DNA from: JACCZR01 sp035296565
GTDB lineage: Bacteria; Actinomycetota; Thermoleophilia; Solirubrobacterales; Thermoleophilaceae
Assembly: GCA_035296565.1 (NCBI GenBank)
Contig: DATHAQ010000037.1
Coordinates: 62,001-126,000 of the forward strand
Direction: 5' to 3'
DNA length: 64,000 bases
In this document: one piece after another, positions 50,792 to 63,215 of the stretch
Numbering within the stretch: the first letter of the stretch is position 1
Layout: each line of letters opens with the position of its first letter
Notes under the pieces: generated by a model
What the model saw: the letters and a program-made list of their open reading frames with translations, nothing else
Databases searched by the model: none
What the model was told of the DNA's origin: nothing
Program-made: the position numbers and the translations under genes

Positions 50792-51627
50792 CAGCCCCGC
50801 TTGGCCAGGTACTCCTTCGACGCCTCGTAGGCACGTCCGATGTGGCCCGCGATGCGGCTCGTGTCGCGGTACTTGAACTGGGAGAGGTCCGTGAACCGCG
50901 GTGCCTCCTCCTGGCCGGTGGGCATCACGTGCGCCTGGACGTCGCCGGGCAGAGCGGCCATGTCGCCGAAGAAACGGTGCCTTCGCGCGATCTCGAAGGC
51001 GACCAGCCCCACCTCCCAGGGCCAGCGCGGCGGCTCGAGCCCGCGCTCGATGCGCCCGACGTGGAGCACGTAGATCTCCGTGGCGCCCAGCGCGACCGCC
51101 CGTCCGACCGGGATCGAGTTGACCACCCCGCCGTCGAGGAAATGCTCGTCGCCGATGCGGTAGGGCGGAAGGACGCCGGGAACGCTGCAGGACGCCAGTA
51201 CGGCGTCGATCAGCGGCCCCTCGGTGAACCAACGCTCGGAGGCGGTCTCGATGCAGGCGGCGACGCACTGGAAGGGCGTCGGCAGCTCCTCGATGCGATC
51301 CACGGTGGCCTGGCGCTCCATCAGCCGCTTCAGCGGGCCGATGCCGTGCAGGTGGGTGCGGGTCCTTGCGAGCGTGGCGAGCCGGCCGACGACCGAGCCG
51401 TCGAAGGCGTCGGAGGACTCGATCTGCGTCCAGGTGCCGGCGAGCCGCTCGATGCCCTCGGGGGTCGGATCGGCGGCCACCGCCGCGCCGTTGATCGCGC
51501 CGATCGAGGTGCCGACCACCAGGTCCGGCTCGACGCCGGCCTCGAGCAGGGCCTGCAGCATGCCGACCTCGTGCGCGCCCAGCTGGCCGCCGCCACCGAG
51601 GACGAATGCGATCTTCGAGCCCTCCAT
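50791..51627 (-). CDS. patatin-like phospholipase
   Basis: 278 residues. Oxyanion loop GGGGQLG (11-17), nucleophile Ser41 in GTSIG and catalytic Asp165 in DGG. This is the full patatin dyad. Cytoplasmic acyl-ester hydrolase, possibly remodelling phospholipids with the adjacent acyltransferase. It starts 3 bases after the CoA-transferase stop. Confidence 0.92.
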   Translation of the reverse strand: MEGSKIAFVLGGGGQLGAHEVGMLQALLEAGVEPDLVVGTSIGAINGAAVAADPTPEGIERLAGTWTQIESSDAFDGSVVGRLATLARTRTHLHGIGPLKRLMERQATVDRIEELPTPFQCVAACIETASERWFTEGPLIDAVLASCSVPGVLPPYRIGDEHFLDGGVVNSIPVGRAVALGATEIYVLHVGRIERGLEPPRWPWEVGLVAFEIARRHRFFGDMAALPGDVQAHVMPTGQEEAPRFTDLSQFKYRDTSRIAGHIGRAYEASKEYLAKRG

Positions 51628-51630
51628 CTC

Positions 51631-52929
51631 TCAGGCCAGGTAGCCGCAGTCCCGAGCGCTGCGCTCGAGCTCGTCCCGGTGGTCGGGGTGGGCGATAGCG
51701 ATCAGGCGGCGCGTGCGCTCGGCGATGCTGCTGCCGCGCAGCTCGGCGACGCCGTACTCGGTGACCACCTTGTCCACGAGGTTCTTGAAGGTCGTCACCG
51801 CCGCGCCCGGATGGAGCTGGGGGACGATGCGGGAGATCTCGTCGTCGTGGGTGGTGGAGTGCAGCACGATGAAGGCCTGGCCCTCCTCGGCCATCACCGC
51901 GCCGCGGCCGTAGTCGGGCTGGCCGCCGGATGACGAGAGGTACTGAGTGCCCAGCGACTCCGAGGCGCACTGGCCGAGGAAGTCGACCTCCAGCGTCGCG
52001 TTGATGGCGGTCATCCGCCGTTCGCGGGCGATGTTCGCGGGTTCGTTGGTGTAGTCGACCGGCCAGAACTCGACCCCCGGGTTGTCGGCCGCGAAGTCGA
52101 AGACCCGCTCGGTGCCCGCCGCGGTGGTGGTCACGATCTTGTTGCGGTGGGTGGCCTTGCGCGTTCCGGTGAGCGCTCCCTGCTCGACCAGGTCGACGAA
52201 GCCGTCGGAGAACAGCTCGGTGTGCACGCCCAGCTCGCGGTGATCGGTGAGCAGGCTCAACGTGTGGTCGGGGATCGCACCGACCCCCGCCTGCAGCGTT
52301 GCGCCGTCGGGGATGCGCTCGGCCACCCGCTCGGCGATCCGCGCGTCGCGCTCCTGGGTGGGCGGGATCGGTAGCTCGATCATCGGGGTGTCGGCCTCGC
52401 AGAAACCGACGACGTCGCTCACGTGGAGCTGGTTGGCGCCGAAGGTGCGCGGCATGCTCGGGTTGACCTCGACGAAGAACGGCACCTCACCGATCAGCGC
52501 GGCGGTGTACTCGGCGTGGAGGCCGAGCGAGAAGTAGCCGTGACGGTCCGGCGGCGACACGGCGGCGAGCGCCAGCTTGGGCCGGGCCGCATGGCGCATG
52601 AGCCTCGGGATGTCGCTGAACGAGTTCGGGACCAGGTCGCAGGCGCCGCGGTGGAAGGCGTCGCGATTGACCGGCGACAGAAACCACGAGACGTGGCGCA
52701 GCCCCGGCAGCTCGCCCTCGATGTAGCGCCTCGGGCGCATGGGCAGCATCTGGTGGAGCCGGACGTCCTGCAGGTCACCGGCGGCCGCCTCGATCGCGTC
52801 GAGCACCGAGGCCGGCTCTCCGTTGCCCAGGCCGACGGTGGCGTCGTCGCCGGAGTCGATGTGCTCGAGAACGGCCTCCGGCGGCCCGCGGCGCTCGTCG
52901 AGGGCGGCGGCGATGGGCTGTGTGCTCAT
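51631..52929 (-). CDS. acetyl-CoA hydrolase/transferase family protein
   Basis: 432 residues, class I CoA-transferase fold of the 4-hydroxybutyrate/acetate CoA-transferase type. The catalytic Glu lies in HTELFSDGF, the CoA-binding region is LQAGVGAIPD, and GGQPDYGRGAVMAEEG is conserved. It would move CoA between carboxylic acids. It is first in the minus-strand operon, so its promoter should lie in 52930-52956 or further upstream, within or beyond the end of the secreted protein gene. Confidence 0.9.
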   Translation of the reverse strand: MSTQPIAAALDERRGPPEAVLEHIDSGDDATVGLGNGEPASVLDAIEAAAGDLQDVRLHQMLPMRPRRYIEGELPGLRHVSWFLSPVNRDAFHRGACDLVPNSFSDIPRLMRHAARPKLALAAVSPPDRHGYFSLGLHAEYTAALIGEVPFFVEVNPSMPRTFGANQLHVSDVVGFCEADTPMIELPIPPTQERDARIAERVAERIPDGATLQAGVGAIPDHTLSLLTDHRELGVHTELFSDGFVDLVEQGALTGTRKATHRNKIVTTTAAGTERVFDFAADNPGVEFWPVDYTNEPANIARERRMTAINATLEVDFLGQCASESLGTQYLSSSGGQPDYGRGAVMAEEGQAFIVLHSTTHDDEISRIVPQLHPGAAVTTFKNLVDKVVTEYGVAELRGSSIAERTRRLIAIAHPDHRDELERSARDCGYLA

Positions 52930-52956
52930 CGCTGCTTCGTAGCAGGATCGGCCGGG

Positions 52957-55900
52957 CTAGCGCGGGACGAGGGTCACCCGCCGCGACGCCGTGCCGAGGT
53001 TGTCGGCCTCGTCGCGCGCTCTCGCCCCCGCTCGCACGACCAGCCTTCCCCGTCGCACCAGCCGCCGCCGAGCCGAACGGCTGAGACGTACCCGCACGGA
53101 TCCCGTGCTGGCGGGCGCGATGCTGAAGCGAGCTGAGCCCACCCAGCGGTGGTTGACGGTGAGCCGCAGGCGACCCACGCAGCGGTCACCGTCTGTCGAG
53201 GCGCACCTCACGCGCACTCGCAGGAGCCTGCGCCGGTTCACGCCCACCCGTCGGCGCGAGACGGCAAGGCGCGGCGGCGTGGTGTCCGGAGCCGGGGCCA
53301 CCGGCGTCGGCGTCGGCGTCGGTGCCGTGAGGGGGGCGGTGAATACGGTCGCCGTGCGGAACGTGCGGTCCGTGCCGATCGAGCTGCCGCCGGCGCTGGT
53401 GGCCCTGATCCGGTAGTGGTAGAGCGTGTCGGCCTGAAGGAGGGAAAGAGCGGCCGAGTGCGCCTCGGGGGAGCTTCCCGAGCCGGCTGAGCTCACCGGC
53501 GTGCTCAGGCCGTACGCGGTCGAGGTGCCGTAGTCGAAGCGGTAGGTGGTGGCCTCCCCGTTGGCGTCGACCGTCCCGCTGACCGTCGCCGAGCTCTGGC
53601 CGACGGAGCTCGCACCGCCGGTCACCGCCACCGGCGCCTGGGGGGTGGGTGCGGGGGTCTCGGCCGCGGTCTTGAAGCTCTGCTCGCTGCCCGCCACCGG
53701 CGTCTGCCCGGAGTGCTCGGCCACCACCCGGAAGAAGTAGGTGGTGCCGGGAGACAGCCCGGAGACCGGCGTCGAGACCGCCACGTCCTGACTCCCCGCG
53801 CCCGCGCTCTGAACGGCCGTCTGCGAGGTCAGCGCCCCCGACGCCGTGCCGTACTCGAAGTGGAAGCTCGTCGCGCTGCCGTTGGGGTTGACAGTGGCGT
53901 TGAGCCGGGCCGACTGTTGCTCGATCTCGGTCGCGCTCCCTGTGACCGCGGTAGGCGAGTTGGGGGGTGGGGAGGCGGTGGTGAACGTGCGGTCGGCCCC
54001 CGCCCGCGTACCCGAGACGTTGGTGGCCACGAGCCGGTAGTGGTAGGTCGTGCCGGCGGTGAGGTTCGTCAACGTGCTGGACACCTGCACCGGGCTGGTG
54101 CCCGAGCCGGCGCTCGCATTGGGCGTGGACGACCCGTAGGTGGTGTCGGTCCCGTACTCGAAGTGGTAGGTGGTCGCCTGACCGTTGGGGTCGACCGCCC
54201 CGTTCACCGTGGCGCTCGTCTGGCCTGGCGTGCTGGCCGGGTCTGTCGTCACCGCCGGAGGCTGCGGGGCGGCCGGCGGCACGTAGGTCGCGACCTCTCC
54301 GTCACCCGCGCTGTTGTCGCTCCACACCGGGTAGGCGATGCCCTGCGTGGCGTCGAGACCGGTGTAGTCGCCGTAGTCGTTGCCGAACTGGCAGCACGGC
54401 TCGGAGCTGTAGTCCGAGGCCGCCGAGGACACCTTGGTGAGCGTGCCGAGCGCGTGGCCACCGGACCCCGGCGTGACCGAGCGGGCGTAGAAGTTCGTGG
54501 TGCGCCGGCCCGCGTCGTCGCGCGTGGAGTAGAGGTCGGCCCACGCCTGACCGTTCGTCTGGTCGACGGCGAGCCAGGGGAACCAGTCGTCGGAGTTGCT
54601 CTGACCGCCGCCCTCGCCGTCGGTCAGCAGCCGGGTGCCGACGGAGGAGGATGCAGCGGCGCCGCCCGGCAGGGCACCACCGGCCGCCGAGCCCACGAAG
54701 CCGTCCCAGGTCAGGTGGGTGGCCAGCGGCGGCGTTCCGTCGCCGGTCGTGGGGTTCTCGGCGCAGCGCGTGGTTCCGCTGCCCGCCCGCAGGTCGCCCC
54801 AGGTCACGTACACGCGGCCGTTCTGCGTCCCTCCGGAGTGGTCGACGTCGACCTGGGGCGACGGCGCCGCGCGGCCCCCGGGCTGGGCCAGGATCGAACA
54901 GGCGAACGGCACCGGAAGGTTGCCGGTCTTGTCGAGCAGCGCGACGGTCTGCGGCGTGCCCCAGCCCGTGGCGCCGGCGCAGCTCTGGGAGGAGGGATCG
55001 CAGACGTCGCCCTGGATCGCGTTCGCGTTGGAGTAGTCCCACCAGGTCACGTAGGCGCGGCCGTCGGGCCCCACGGCCACGTCGGGGTAGATGTAGCTCC
55101 CGGTGGGGGTCACCGAGGCCGGCGTGGACCAGTTGTCGGCGTTGTCGCAGCGGGCGGCGTCGAGCACTCCTCCCACCCGCGTGTCGCACTGGGAGAGGAC
55201 GATCTTCACGCCGCCGCTGGCCGGCTCGTCCCAGACGACGTACAGCCGCCCGCGGGTGGGGCTCGAGGGCGACTCGTCGACGGTCATCATGGGCTTGTCC
55301 TGGGTGCCCGCGGTGCGCGTGGGCAGGCCGGTGGTGACCGTCCGAAACGCGCGGCTCCCGGCCGCGACGCGGTTCACCACGATGCGGCTCGGCGCCGAGC
55401 CCTTGGAGAGGGTCAGCCCGCCGTACCAGATGTTTCCCGCGGAGTCGGCGGCGAACATGGGATCGCAGCAGACGTTCCCGCTCTCGCTGCTCGCCTTGGC
55501 GGGCGCGTCGATCGTCTGGGGCATGGTGAGCTGGGTCCAGCTCTGGCCCGCGTCGTCGGTGACCCAGGCGGGCATGCTCGCCGCGCTCCAGTTCACGCCG
55601 ACCGCGATCCGGTTGCGGTTCCCCGGGGTGGTGGCGATGAAGGTCTCCGATTCCTCGACCGTGTCCCCGCTCACGTTCGTGGTGACGCCGGGGCTGGCCA
55701 GCCGGCCGAAGGCGGGCGGCTTCTCCTCTCCCTCGCGCACCCGGGCGAAGATGCGCACCGTCGCCGTCCCGTCCCGCTTGACGCGCCCGCGCCGGTCGCG
55801 CCAGGAGAACGGCAGCCGGTAGGTGCCCGCCGGAATGCCGCGGTCCTCCACCTCGAAGCTCGCCGTGGTGCCATCCGGGGAGGAAGCCAGGTCGAGCTCC

Positions 55901-56259
55901 ACGGTGCGTCCCGCACGGCCCAACCGGGCCCGTCCGCCCGCGCGTTGCCGCAGGCTGGCGGGCCGGGTGGCCGGAAGGCCGCTCGCCGGCCTCTCCAGCC
56001 AGCGGCGAGGAAGGGTCACGGCCAGCGTCGCGCCCGGCACAGGCCGCGTCGTCTCGACGCTGAAGCGCAGCTTCTGCCCCGGGCTGGCGGCCAGCAGTTC
56101 GTTCGGCGTGACCCTCAGGGCGGCGTCGCCGAGGCCGAAGCGCGACGGCGGTGTCTCCAGCTCGCCCTGCTCCTCCTTGGCCTGCTCGAGGGGACGCTCG
56201 CGGGCGGCCGCGGCCGCCGACGGGAAGACGAGCCCGATCGCCAAGAGCAGGAAGATCAC
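52957..56259 (-). CDS. large secreted BNR/sialidase-like protein with FN3-like modules
   Basis: 1100 residues from GTG 56259. A hydrophobic signal peptide (VIFLLLAIGLVFPSAAAAA) lacks the usual basic start. An Ig-like region runs to about 190, then a beta-propeller with BNR-type Asp boxes (WVTDDAGQSWTQL) to about 650. Three FN3-like modules follow (666-973), then a very basic tail (RLSRSARRRLVRRGRLVVRA). Probably bound to the cell surface. Catalytic sialidase residues were not found. It lies 62 bases after the LVIVD-type gene and may share its transcript. Confidence 0.8.
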   Translation of the reverse strand: MIFLLLAIGLVFPSAAAAARERPLEQAKEEQGELETPPSRFGLGDAALRVTPNELLAASPGQKLRFSVETTRPVPGATLAVTLPRRWLERPASGLPATRPASLRQRAGGRARLGRAGRTVELDLASSPDGTTASFEVEDRGIPAGTYRLPFSWRDRRGRVKRDGTATVRIFARVREGEEKPPAFGRLASPGVTTNVSGDTVEESETFIATTPGNRNRIAVGVNWSAASMPAWVTDDAGQSWTQLTMPQTIDAPAKASSESGNVCCDPMFAADSAGNIWYGGLTLSKGSAPSRIVVNRVAAGSRAFRTVTTGLPTRTAGTQDKPMMTVDESPSSPTRGRLYVVWDEPASGGVKIVLSQCDTRVGGVLDAARCDNADNWSTPASVTPTGSYIYPDVAVGPDGRAYVTWWDYSNANAIQGDVCDPSSQSCAGATGWGTPQTVALLDKTGNLPVPFACSILAQPGGRAAPSPQVDVDHSGGTQNGRVYVTWGDLRAGSGTTRCAENPTTGDGTPPLATHLTWDGFVGSAAGGALPGGAAASSSVGTRLLTDGEGGGQSNSDDWFPWLAVDQTNGQAWADLYSTRDDAGRRTTNFYARSVTPGSGGHALGTLTKVSSAASDYSSEPCCQFGNDYGDYTGLDATQGIAYPVWSDNSAGDGEVATYVPPAAPQPPAVTTDPASTPGQTSATVNGAVDPNGQATTYHFEYGTDTTYGSSTPNASAGSGTSPVQVSSTLTNLTAGTTYHYRLVATNVSGTRAGADRTFTTASPPPNSPTAVTGSATEIEQQSARLNATVNPNGSATSFHFEYGTASGALTSQTAVQSAGAGSQDVAVSTPVSGLSPGTTYFFRVVAEHSGQTPVAGSEQSFKTAAETPAPTPQAPVAVTGGASSVGQSSATVSGTVDANGEATTYRFDYGTSTAYGLSTPVSSAGSGSSPEAHSAALSLLQADTLYHYRIRATSAGGSSIGTDRTFRTATVFTAPLTAPTPTPTPVAPAPDTTPPRLAVSRRRVGVNRRRLLRVRVRCASTDGDRCVGRLRLTVNHRWVGSARFSIAPASTGSVRVRLSRSARRRLVRRGRLVVRAGARARDEADNLGTASRRVTLVPR
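53340..54265 (-). repeat. three tandem FN3-like modules in the secreted protein
   Basis: Coding repeats of about 100 residues. Each has a TSATVNG-type start, a YHFEYGT-type strand and an end like TYHYRLVATN followed by RTFTT. They differ enough to be old duplications. They probably act as spacers. Confidence 0.75.
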
Positions 56260-56321
56260 CAGGCGTGGTCGCGTCTGCCCCAGGTTAGACCTGAGCGGCG
56301 CCGCTTTGGCGAATCCCGCTG

Positions 56322-58289
56322 TTAGCGCCGCGACCGGCGGGCGACGCCCGCGTAGCGCAGATGCCGCACCAGCGCCCGGCGGTTGCGGATCAGGCGGCGC
56401 GAGCCGATCGCCAGGTAGCGGACGCGGTTGCGCCGCACGCCGAAGAGCAGGTGGCTGGCGCGGTTCGCCCGGATCAGGCTGCGGCTCAGGCGCGTGCGCC
56501 GGCGGTAGGCGCGGCGGATTGAGCGGCTCCGGCTGCCCGCGTGGACGCGGCGCTTGGAGTGGCGTCCGCTGGTCGTGGTGATCAGCACCACGCGACCGCG
56601 CCGGTTGAACACAGCGGTGACCTTCCCGCGCGAGCCGGTAACGCAGTAGCGGTAGGACCGGCCGGTGCGGCGCTTGGGGGCGCCCACGCGCCGCCTCACC
56701 TGGCGGCGGGTCAAGCCGAGCCGGACCTTCCCGATCCGGGACGGGCCGATTCCCACACGTCTCGGGAAGCAGCCGGCCGTCTCCGGCCAGACCTCCCGCC
56801 TCACGCGCACGACGTTGAAGCCGGTGGCGCCGTCGGAGTACCAGACCTCGCGCCGCCTGGGCGCGAACGCGGGCTTGGACATGGCGAAGGCGCTCTGCAT
56901 GTAGCCGTTCTCGGCGCGGGGTCGGGTGGGGGCGAGGTGGTAGGCGATCTCCTTCGGATTCGACAGGTTGCTGATGTCGAAGACCCGCAGGCCGGAGACG
57001 ATGAACGAGCAGGCGACGACCTTCGGGTCTCGGCTCGTCGGGACGTCGCAGTAGTGCGCGGCGTAGCCCTGGACGGGGCTGTTGGCGCCCGGGTCGTTCT
57101 TGGCGGCGGCGTGGTCGGACGGCTGGTTGACCTGCAGCCGCAGATTGCTGACCACCCGCGGATGCCGCTCGTCGGAGATGTCGATGATGCGCGCGGCGCC
57201 GACGTCGTCCGGGTTGCCGCCGCCGCTCGTTCCCGCGGTGTACTCGTCGGTTTCGATCAGGTACGGCTTGCCCTTGACGGTGAACGGGATGGCGTTCTGA
57301 GGGATGGAGGCCTTGTCCCAGGTCAGCCGGCTTATCTCGCGGGCCTGGGGGTTGGAGCGGCGGGCCTGGATCTCGCTGGTGTCGAGGATGGCGAGCTGGC
57401 CGTTCGTATCGGCGATGTAGCCGCGGTTGCCGTCCGTGCTGAGCGACATCCCGTGCGAGAGCACGTTGCCCTGCCAGATCGAGTGCGGGTTCTTGGGGTC
57501 GGTGACGTCGATGGCAGAGATGGCGCTCACGGCGGTCCCGGTGGCGTAGAAGGTCCTGCCGTCTGGTGAGAAGCCACTCTCGTGGCCGAGGCGGGCGACG
57601 GGCTTGGTCGACTGCAGCCTGGGGTGGCGGCAGTCGCTGTGCACGTCGTAGATGGAGACGAGCCCGGGGTAGGTGGTGGGGTTGCCCATGACGGCGGCGA
57701 GCAGGCCTCTCCGCGTGTTGAGCGCGAGCGACTCGTGCGGGGAGTTCATCGGGATTTCCCGGAGCGTGGCGGTCTGCCGCGGCCGCGCGGGGTTGGACAT
57801 GTCGAGAACGGCGACGCCGTTCGAGGTGCCGTCGAGCTTCAGTGCGTTGATGGGAAAGAGGAGCGCCGTGTCGTAAAAGGCGCACTCGTGGCCCGCCGTA
57901 TCGACATAGCGGTGGGCCTTGAAGCCGCCCGAAGAGCCCTGGTGACTGACGAGGTCGACGTTGCAGTGGAGGCCCTTCGTGCCGGCGCCGTTCGGGACGC
58001 GGCCCTGGATGCCGGGCTCCTGGCGCGAGCCGGTGAGGCACTCGGGTCGTGGGGTTGCGACGGTCGGCGGCTCTGCGTTGCGCTGGACCGCGGCCTTGCT
58101 CGGCGTCTGCCCGCCGGCGTGTCCGAGGGAGAGGAGGTCGTTCAGGGGCTGGAGCACCCCGGCCGCGCTGAGCGGCGGCACCACGATCGCCGCCGTCGCC
58201 ATGCCCGCCAACAGCCAGCCGGCGAGGCGGTAGCGCAGAGGACGCTGCCTGAACTTCCCCCGACCTCTCCGCCCTCCACGCCGAAGCAT
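56322..58289 (-). CDS. secreted LVIVD-repeat beta-propeller protein
   Basis: 655 residues. A basic N-terminus followed by AGWLLAGMATAAIVVPPLSA is a signal or anchor. The core (about 120-500) has propeller repeats such as GVAVLDMSNPARPRQTATL, AISAIDVTDPKNPHSIWQGN and LRVFDISNLSNPKEIAYHL, typical of LVIVD proteins. The last 145 residues (RIGKVRLGLTRRQVRRRVGA, then mostly Arg) form a small domain seen at the end of many secreted proteins in this group. Ligand unknown. The basic tail may bind wall polymers. Confidence 0.78.
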   Translation of the reverse strand: MLRRGGRRGRGKFRQRPLRYRLAGWLLAGMATAAIVVPPLSAAGVLQPLNDLLSLGHAGGQTPSKAAVQRNAEPPTVATPRPECLTGSRQEPGIQGRVPNGAGTKGLHCNVDLVSHQGSSGGFKAHRYVDTAGHECAFYDTALLFPINALKLDGTSNGVAVLDMSNPARPRQTATLREIPMNSPHESLALNTRRGLLAAVMGNPTTYPGLVSIYDVHSDCRHPRLQSTKPVARLGHESGFSPDGRTFYATGTAVSAISAIDVTDPKNPHSIWQGNVLSHGMSLSTDGNRGYIADTNGQLAILDTSEIQARRSNPQAREISRLTWDKASIPQNAIPFTVKGKPYLIETDEYTAGTSGGGNPDDVGAARIIDISDERHPRVVSNLRLQVNQPSDHAAAKNDPGANSPVQGYAAHYCDVPTSRDPKVVACSFIVSGLRVFDISNLSNPKEIAYHLAPTRPRAENGYMQSAFAMSKPAFAPRRREVWYSDGATGFNVVRVRREVWPETAGCFPRRVGIGPSRIGKVRLGLTRRQVRRRVGAPKRRTGRSYRYCVTGSRGKVTAVFNRRGRVVLITTTSGRHSKRRVHAGSRSRSIRRAYRRRTRLSRSLIRANRASHLLFGVRRNRVRYLAIGSRRLIRNRRALVRHLRYAGVARRSRR

Positions 58290-58350
58290 CGCGCCCGCAG
58301 GGTACCGCCGTCCCCTACCGCGAGTCGCAGATCGCAGCTACACATACGGC

Positions 58351-59025
58351 ATGACGAACTTCACTCGCCTCAGCCGCCTCGCGTTCGTCAACGCCTACCT
58401 GGTGCGCGAGGACGACGGCTTCACGGTCATCGACACGATGCTGCCCCTCAGCGCCAAGCGAATCGTTCGCGAGGCCGAGCGACAGGCCGTGCCGATCGTC
58501 CGGATCCTGCTGACCCACGCCCACGGGGACCACGTCGGCTCGCTCGACGACCTCGCCGGCATGGTCGGCGACGCCGAGGTGATCATCTCGGAGCGCGACG
58601 CGCGGCTGCTTCGCAAGGACAAGACGATCGACCCCGGCGAGCCGGATTCCAAGCTGCGAGGCAGCTTCCCCGGCGCGAAGACCTCCCCGGACCGCATGGT
58701 CAACGGCGGCGACCGCATCGGCTCGCTCGAGGTCGTGCCGGCGCCGGGGCACACGCCAGGCCACATCGCGCTCCTGGATACACGCGACCGCACCCTGTTC
58801 TGCGCCGACGCCTACTCGACGCTGGGCGGGGTGGAGACCACGGCGAGGGTCAACCCGCGCTTCCCGCTGCCCACGATGGCGACCTGGCACAAGCCCACCG
58901 CGCTCGAGAGCGCCCGCGTGCTGCGGGCGCTGGAGCCGCCCCGGCTGGCGCCGGGGCACGGGGGTGTGGTCGAGTCGCCGCTCGAGGAGATGGACGCGGC
59001 GATCGCCCGCGCGGCTTCTCAGTGA
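58351..59025 (+). CDS. MBL-fold metallo-hydrolase
   Basis: 224 residues. The metal motif HAHGDH (56-61: His56, His58, Asp60, His61) is intact, with a further His in PGHTPGHIALLD, an Asp in CADAY and a C-terminal APGHGG. Full metallo-beta-lactamase-type site for two metals. Substrate unknown. It is divergent from the LVIVD gene and overlaps the convergent peptidoglycan-binding gene by 7 bases. Confidence 0.9.
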   Translation: MTNFTRLSRLAFVNAYLVREDDGFTVIDTMLPLSAKRIVREAERQAVPIVRILLTHAHGDHVGSLDDLAGMVGDAEVIISERDARLLRKDKTIDPGEPDSKLRGSFPGAKTSPDRMVNGGDRIGSLEVVPAPGHTPGHIALLDTRDRTLFCADAYSTLGGVETTARVNPRFPLPTMATWHKPTALESARVLRALEPPRLAPGHGGVVESPLEEMDAAIARAASQ

Positions 59026-60173
59026 GCCCGCTTGGCCCGCAGCTCGTTGCGGCGTGGGCGCAGCTTCGCCGAGCGCGGCTCGGGCGTGGTGCCCGCAGCC
59101 GCCTGTGAAGCCGCCGACGCGCGGCTGCTGCGCCAGGCCACCCGTGCGGGGGTGAAGCGCAGGAGGGCAGTCCAGGTCGCTGAGCCGATCCCGCCGCCGG
59201 CAGCGAGCCCCTGCTTCTGCTGGAAGCTCACGACCGCGGCCTTGGTCCGCGAGTCGAAGACGCCGTTCACGCGCACGCTCTCCCCAGCCGCCCTCAGGTG
59301 CTGCTGGGCCCAGACGACAAGGTCGCCGCGCGAGCGCCGCTTCAGCCCGGGGAAGCCGGCCTGACGGGTCGGCCCGGGTACGGGCAGTGGCGACGAGACC
59401 GCGCGCCAGTCGCGCGCGGCCGACTCCTGCCAGTCCCACCAGCCGACGCCCTTTGCGCCGTACTCGATGGACTGCTGGCGGAAGCGGCGGATGTGGCTGC
59501 GCCGCGGGTGCATCCAGGTCTGGCCGAGGGGCGCGATGGTGCGGCCGTAGACGGTGTTGTAGCGGTAGGTCGTGGCCAGGGTGCGGTCGACGCTGTGGCC
59601 GATCGCCTTCCAGTACACCTGCGGCACGTTGAACTGGGCGGCGCCGGGGCCGAGGAAGACGGAGTAGGGGAAGCCCGGGTGGTAGTGCACGTAGGGGAAG
59701 CTCGTGAGCCCGAGCGGATAGTTGGGCCCGAGGCGCGCGCGCAGGCCCCTCATGTAGGTCCGCGCCGAGGCGTAGCGGCCCTCGTAGTGGGTCTCGGCGT
59801 CGATCACCATGCAGTCGGCGATGCGCGAGATCCGGGCGCCGGCCCGGGCCTCGGTGCGCGGCCGGCGTCCGTAGACGAACTGGTATGCGCAGACCTTCAG
59901 TCCGCGCGCCCGTAGGCCGTTGACGAAGCTCCGGGAGAACTGGCGCCAGGTGTGGCCGGCGTCGGCGCCCTTGACCACGAGGTTCTCGATCCCGTAGCGC
60001 TTGGCCTTGCTCGCGATGGCGCTGACACTGCCCCCGCTGGACTTCTTGACCTCCCAGATCCACATGGTGTCGCCGTCCATGGCGTGGCCGGGGTCGGGCG
60101 CTTGGGCATGGGCGGCCGCGGGCGCTAGGAGGGCCAGGAGCGCTAGCGCGGGCAGCAGATATCGGCGTCGCAT
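59019..60173 (-). CDS. secreted protein with C-terminal peptidoglycan-binding domain
   Basis: 384 residues from ATG 60173. The signal peptide is classical (RRRYLLPALALLALLAPAAA then HAQA). Residues 45-265 resemble a TIM-barrel glycosidase-like region (DTMWIWEVKKSSGG, MVIDAETHYEGRY, GAKGVGWWDWQES). A PG_binding_1 domain (about 275-345) has GDLVVWAQQHLRAAG, VNGVFDSRTKAAVVSFQQKQ and ATWTALL. The tail is basic. Acidic residues in IDAE and WWDWQE could be catalytic, but the family is not certain. Confidence 0.8.
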   Translation of the reverse strand: MRRRYLLPALALLALLAPAAAHAQAPDPGHAMDGDTMWIWEVKKSSGGSVSAIASKAKRYGIENLVVKGADAGHTWRQFSRSFVNGLRARGLKVCAYQFVYGRRPRTEARAGARISRIADCMVIDAETHYEGRYASARTYMRGLRARLGPNYPLGLTSFPYVHYHPGFPYSVFLGPGAAQFNVPQVYWKAIGHSVDRTLATTYRYNTVYGRTIAPLGQTWMHPRRSHIRRFRQQSIEYGAKGVGWWDWQESAARDWRAVSSPLPVPGPTRQAGFPGLKRRSRGDLVVWAQQHLRAAGESVRVNGVFDSRTKAAVVSFQQKQGLAAGGGIGSATWTALLRFTPARVAWRSSRASAASQAAAGTTPEPRSAKLRPRRNELRAKRAH

Positions 60174-60250
60174 TAGGTGGTGCAACACGAAACTGCTGCA
60201 AAGTCGCGGTCGGGGCACGCAGCGCTAGGAGCGGACGACCGTTCTCAGCT

Positions 60251-60289
60251 CGCCTCGCCACCGAACAATGCAACTAGTTCGACGAGGCG
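60251..60289 (-). other. inverted repeat downstream of nrdJ
   Basis: CGCCTCG (60251-60257) and CGAGGCG (60283-60289) are complementary across 25 bases. They lie in the 150-base gap between the nrdJ stop and the peptidoglycan-binding gene, near a second short stem (GCCT/AGGC at 60294-60306). This could end the nrdR-nrdJ transcript or be an operator; no T run is present. Confidence 0.35.
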
Positions 60290-60323
60290 TCCTGCCTAAG
60301 TCAGGCGAACCCCGGGCTAAGGC

Positions 60324-63207
<2,884 letters not shown>

Positions 63208-63215
<8 letters not shown>

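Noticed and set aside
52957..58041. One continuous open frame across both secreted protein genes on the minus strand
   Set aside because: The upstream half is Arg/Pro/His-rich low-information sequence lying over the LVIVD gene, which has clear propeller repeats in its own frame. Only the part from 56259 is real.
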